Part shown: piece after piece, positions 13,161 through 15,567 of the stretch
How positions within the stretch are numbered: position 1 is the first letter of the stretch
Layout of the letters: every line of letters starts with the position of its first letter
Assembly: GCA_937877125.1 (NCBI GenBank)
Contig: CALEFQ010000056.1
Span: forward strand, 1 to 15,567
DNA: 15,567 nucleotides
DNA from: an uncultured bacterium
GTDB taxonomy: Bacteria > Patescibacteriota > CALEFQ01
Direction: 5' to 3'
Made by a program: the position numbers and the translations under genes
The notes under the pieces: model-generated
What the model was told of the DNA's origin: nothing
Database searches by the model: none
Seen by the model: the letters and a program-made list of their open reading frames with translations, nothing else

Positions 13161-15567
13161 TTATTGAAGCTCGCGGGCGATGAAACATTTATTTTGTAGC
13201 TCGTGGTTGTTGAAATTGAAACTGTCGGCCAAGGCGATAGCTTCTTTTTCTCTGACATATCGGTTCAAGATATGCTGGGTCGTCATCGGGTAATTACTGA
13301 TTGCGCCGGAATCGCCTGGAACGATAATTCTCTTGAGGCCCCTTTTTTCCCCGACCGCGGCCAATTCATCCAACATTTCCTCGACGAATTGGGCGGTGTC
13401 GACCGCTGTTTCGTTCGGCACGTTGAAAGCGCGCATGAGCATTACTTGGTCGCCATTAGCCTGCGTCAATTCAAAAGCCAGGACCGAGCCGAGCAGACTG
13501 GTCTCGCCGGCGGTTTCGGCCACAAATTTATAGGGGACGAGATTAGGCCGGTCGCGCAATAGGGGATACTCGGCGGTATAGCAGGCATTGGCGATATATC
13601 CGGACAACTCGCCGATCAAGCCGCGATCGGGGATAGCTTTGACAGCTTGAAGGCCGGTCCGCCTCGTTTCAAATTTATCGCGCTCGGCTTTGAGGCGGTT
13701 GAGCGGGGCGGTGAAAATTTTAGGAACGTCTACCTGTTTGCTGTTTTCCCGTGCTTGTTTAATCTTATCAAAAGTCTCGGCCGACCAATAACCTTCGCGG
13801 TTCTCATTTTTTAGGTTTAGCGCGTGCTCTTTGACTGATTCGTCAATCAGGCCGATTATTTTCAAAATGCCTTCGGCGGAAACGCCGCTCCGCAAGAGCG
13901 CCGATAATTCCATGATATTGGAAGGCGGCTGTTTTTCCAGAATCCGGCGAAAAACTATTTCCCGGATCAAAGGAAGGAAACCTGATTTTTCGGCGGTCGG
14001 CCGATCCAGATCGAGTAGAGTAGACATCAGCTGATCCAGATCTCGGCTTCGGTCGACGCTTTGTTTCAGCTGGCCGAGTTTTTCTATTTGGCCGCGAATG
14101 AATTGATTATCCTTGTTTTTCAAGGTCTGCTGCAGTTCGTCTATTTTGGCGGAAATTTTTTCACCGGCGCGCGTCTGCAGGCCTTCTATTTCCGCGGGCT
14201 GATCAATCCCGGCCAAAATTTCCGGAACCAGGAGGTTAAAAGGTTCGGCGCTGCTAGCTTGGTCAATCCGGTATTCGACTTGGCTTAGGTCGAAGCGACG
14301 GACGCGATATTCAGGCGGCGCAGCCGGGAGGCGGTCGCTGGTCAAGTCGCGGCTGAAATCAGTCGTGATCGTCTCCAGGCTGGGGCGAAAGGTTAAACTA
14401 TGGCTGTGGGTCGCGTAACCGACGGCGGTGCTAAGCAAGTTTCTTTCAATGCCGGACAGTGGCGCTATTTCGGTATAGGGCTTTTCGGCGGTGATCAAGT
14501 TGTTGATATTTCTGAAGCGTTTTTCCAGTTCGGCGACGGAGTCGATGCCGTCGGCGGCCTGTTCCGCCGGCAGAGTCGTTTGCTTGCCTGATTCCAGTTG
14601 CCGGATGTTACGATAGTACTCGAATAAGATCGGCGCTTTGGCGAGGCCAAACTGCGCGACATAAGCACTGATAATTTGGAAGTCAGCCGGCCGCAGGGAG
14701 AAATCCGTGGCTTCCGCGAGGGTGTAGAGAAAAGCACTGGTGCGGTCGTAAGGGTTGTGCGTGAAGGCGTTCCTTTTTTCATCGGTGCGGGTCGGCAAAA
14801 CATTCAGAAATTCAGTCAACGCCCGGTCGCCGATAACATCCTGCCAATCTTTTCGGGTGGCGGACACGATAAAATTTCGGGGCTGTTTTTCAGCGGCGCT
14901 TTTGATGATCTCTCGGGCCTGCTCGGCGGTAATTAGTCCGTCCAAAAATATTTCGCGATTTTCGGAAAAATATGAAAAGCTTTTTTCGCCGAATTGACCG
15001 ATTATTTGCCGGAACAATTCCGGGTTGAGAGTTTGTTTTAAGCTTTGCCAGTCTTCCTTAAACTGGTCGCGATAAAAATATTTGTCCTGAGCTAAGTGTT
15101 TTTCCCGGGACAACTGGACGAAAGATTTGGTTAAGGGCGCGGTCAATGCCGTTATTATTTCTGATAAGTTTTGGCCTTGGGGCATTTCCGCTTGGTCCAG
15201 TAAACGAGTCCCGTAAACCGGGTTCTCGCGGCGGTTGTTCAGGGAAAATATCAGATTGCCGATTCGGCACAGCGCCTGAAATTCTTTCTGTTCCTGGGCC
15301 GGGTTTTGGCAGGCGTCAAGGCAGTTATCGAGGAATTCCGGACCGTCTTCGACCTTGGTCAATCGACTGAAAAATAGCCAGGCTTCCGAACGCAGTGAGA
15401 CATCCTGGAGAAATTCCGGTTGGGCCAGCAAGGTAGCGATCTTGGAGATGTTTTCCGATTTAATTTTTAGTTTATCCTGGGCCAGGTTTTGTAAAACCGG
15501 AGCCAGATCCTGATTTTTTGATTTAACCAGATCGGCGATGAGCGCGTTATTCTCCGGGGATGTTTTT
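13161..15567 (-). CDS. Large unknown protein, N-terminus cut by window edge; possible GNAT-like C-terminal domain
   Basis: The frame stays open to the right edge, so about 801 residues are visible and the true start is outside. A TTG at 15431 could begin a 756-residue form, but in-frame codons above it also read as ordinary protein (for example DLAPVLQNLAQDKLKIKSEN). The first ~600 residues look mostly helical and soluble, with many charged segments; no signal peptide or membrane helix is seen in the visible part. The last ~150 residues are alpha/beta: SLLGSVLAFELTQANGDQVM, then MLMRAFNVPNE and a long helix leading to GLKRIIVPGDSGAISN. This order of strands and helix loosely recalls an acetyltransferase (GNAT) fold, but the acetyl-CoA loop is not clear. 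I do not recognise the family. It is convergent with the pilus operon and probably unrelated to it. Confidence 0.85.
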   Translation of the reverse strand, partial: KTSPENNALIADLVKSKNQDLAPVLQNLAQDKLKIKSENISKIATLLAQPEFLQDVSLRSEAWLFFSRLTKVEDGPEFLDNCLDACQNPAQEQKEFQALCRIGNLIFSLNNRRENPVYGTRLLDQAEMPQGQNLSEIITALTAPLTKSFVQLSREKHLAQDKYFYRDQFKEDWQSLKQTLNPELFRQIIGQFGEKSFSYFSENREIFLDGLITAEQAREIIKSAAEKQPRNFIVSATRKDWQDVIGDRALTEFLNVLPTRTDEKRNAFTHNPYDRTSAFLYTLAEATDFSLRPADFQIISAYVAQFGLAKAPILFEYYRNIRQLESGKQTTLPAEQAADGIDSVAELEKRFRNINNLITAEKPYTEIAPLSGIERNLLSTAVGYATHSHSLTFRPSLETITTDFSRDLTSDRLPAAPPEYRVRRFDLSQVEYRIDQASSAEPFNLLVPEILAGIDQPAEIEGLQTRAGEKISAKIDELQQTLKNKDNQFIRGQIEKLGQLKQSVDRSRDLDQLMSTLLDLDRPTAEKSGFLPLIREIVFRRILEKQPPSNIMELSALLRSGVSAEGILKIIGLIDESVKEHALNLKNENREGYWSAETFDKIKQARENSKQVDVPKIFTAPLNRLKAERDKFETRRTGLQAVKAIPDRGLIGELSGYIANACYTAEYPLLRDRPNLVPYKFVAETAGETSLLGSVLAFELTQANGDQVMLMRAFNVPNETAVDTAQFVEEMLDELAAVGEKRGLKRIIVPGDSGAISNYPMTTQHILNRYVREKEAIALADSFNFNNHELQNKCFIARELQ

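Noticed and set aside
15429..15431. TTG at 15431 as the true start of the - strand gene
   Set aside because: The frame remains open for 45 more codons to the edge with normal protein-like composition; the gene is more likely cut by the window.

Overview
The window is a nearly complete type IV pilus (T4P) assembly operon. Twelve protein genes are visible: eleven on the + strand and one large convergent gene on the - strand that runs off the right edge. The gene set (PilB, PilC, minor pilins, PilM, PilN, PilO, with no PilP lipoprotein or PilQ secretin after PilO) fits a cell without a conventional outer membrane. Very large modular pilins, scarce Shine-Dalgarno signals and an unrecognised large helical protein suggest Patescibacteria/CPR. 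That taxonomic placement is inference, since no ribosomal marker is present. Standard genetic code fits all genes.

Layout. 1-125: upstream region with a plausible sigma70-like promoter. 126-653: CheY-like receiver fused to a C-terminal zinc ribbon. 653-731: 79-bp inverted repeat made of 7-bp units. 745-2469: PilB extension ATPase. 2482-2533: 52-bp double-palindrome element. 2551-3732: PilC platform protein. 3743-6676: 977-aa minor pilin with a GspH/FimT-like stalk, four Fn3-like repeats and a parallel beta-helix. 6673-6751: second 79-bp inverted repeat of 7-bp units. 6755-7210: pilin-like membrane protein without a prepilin cleavage motif. 7191-9752: 853-aa minor pilin with a LamG/lectin-like module. 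9769-10278 and 10278-10679: short PilW/GspJ-like and PilX/GspK-like minor pilins. 10688-12265: single-chain PilM-PilN fusion. 12265-12825: PilO. 12830-13117: 95-aa membrane protein. 13125-13150: hairpin terminator usable in both directions. 13161-15567: large unknown protein on the - strand, N-terminally incomplete.

How they work together. PilB powers polymerisation through PilC. PilM-PilN and PilO form the cytoplasmic and membrane alignment complex. The four prepilins lie in the order H, I, J, K, matching the tip-initiation complex of T4P and type II secretion systems. The H and I subunits carry giant modules typical of carbohydrate or surface recognition, so the operon probably encodes an adhesive, ligand-binding pilus tip. 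The receiver-zinc ribbon protein may tie pilus function to a signal. Not seen in the window: major pilin, prepilin peptidase PilD, retraction ATPase PilT, histidine kinase.

The most unusual points are the PilM-PilN fusion, the two giant modular tip pilins in conserved H-I-J-K order, and two equal-length hairpins of degenerate heptamer repeats that fill the gaps between operon genes.
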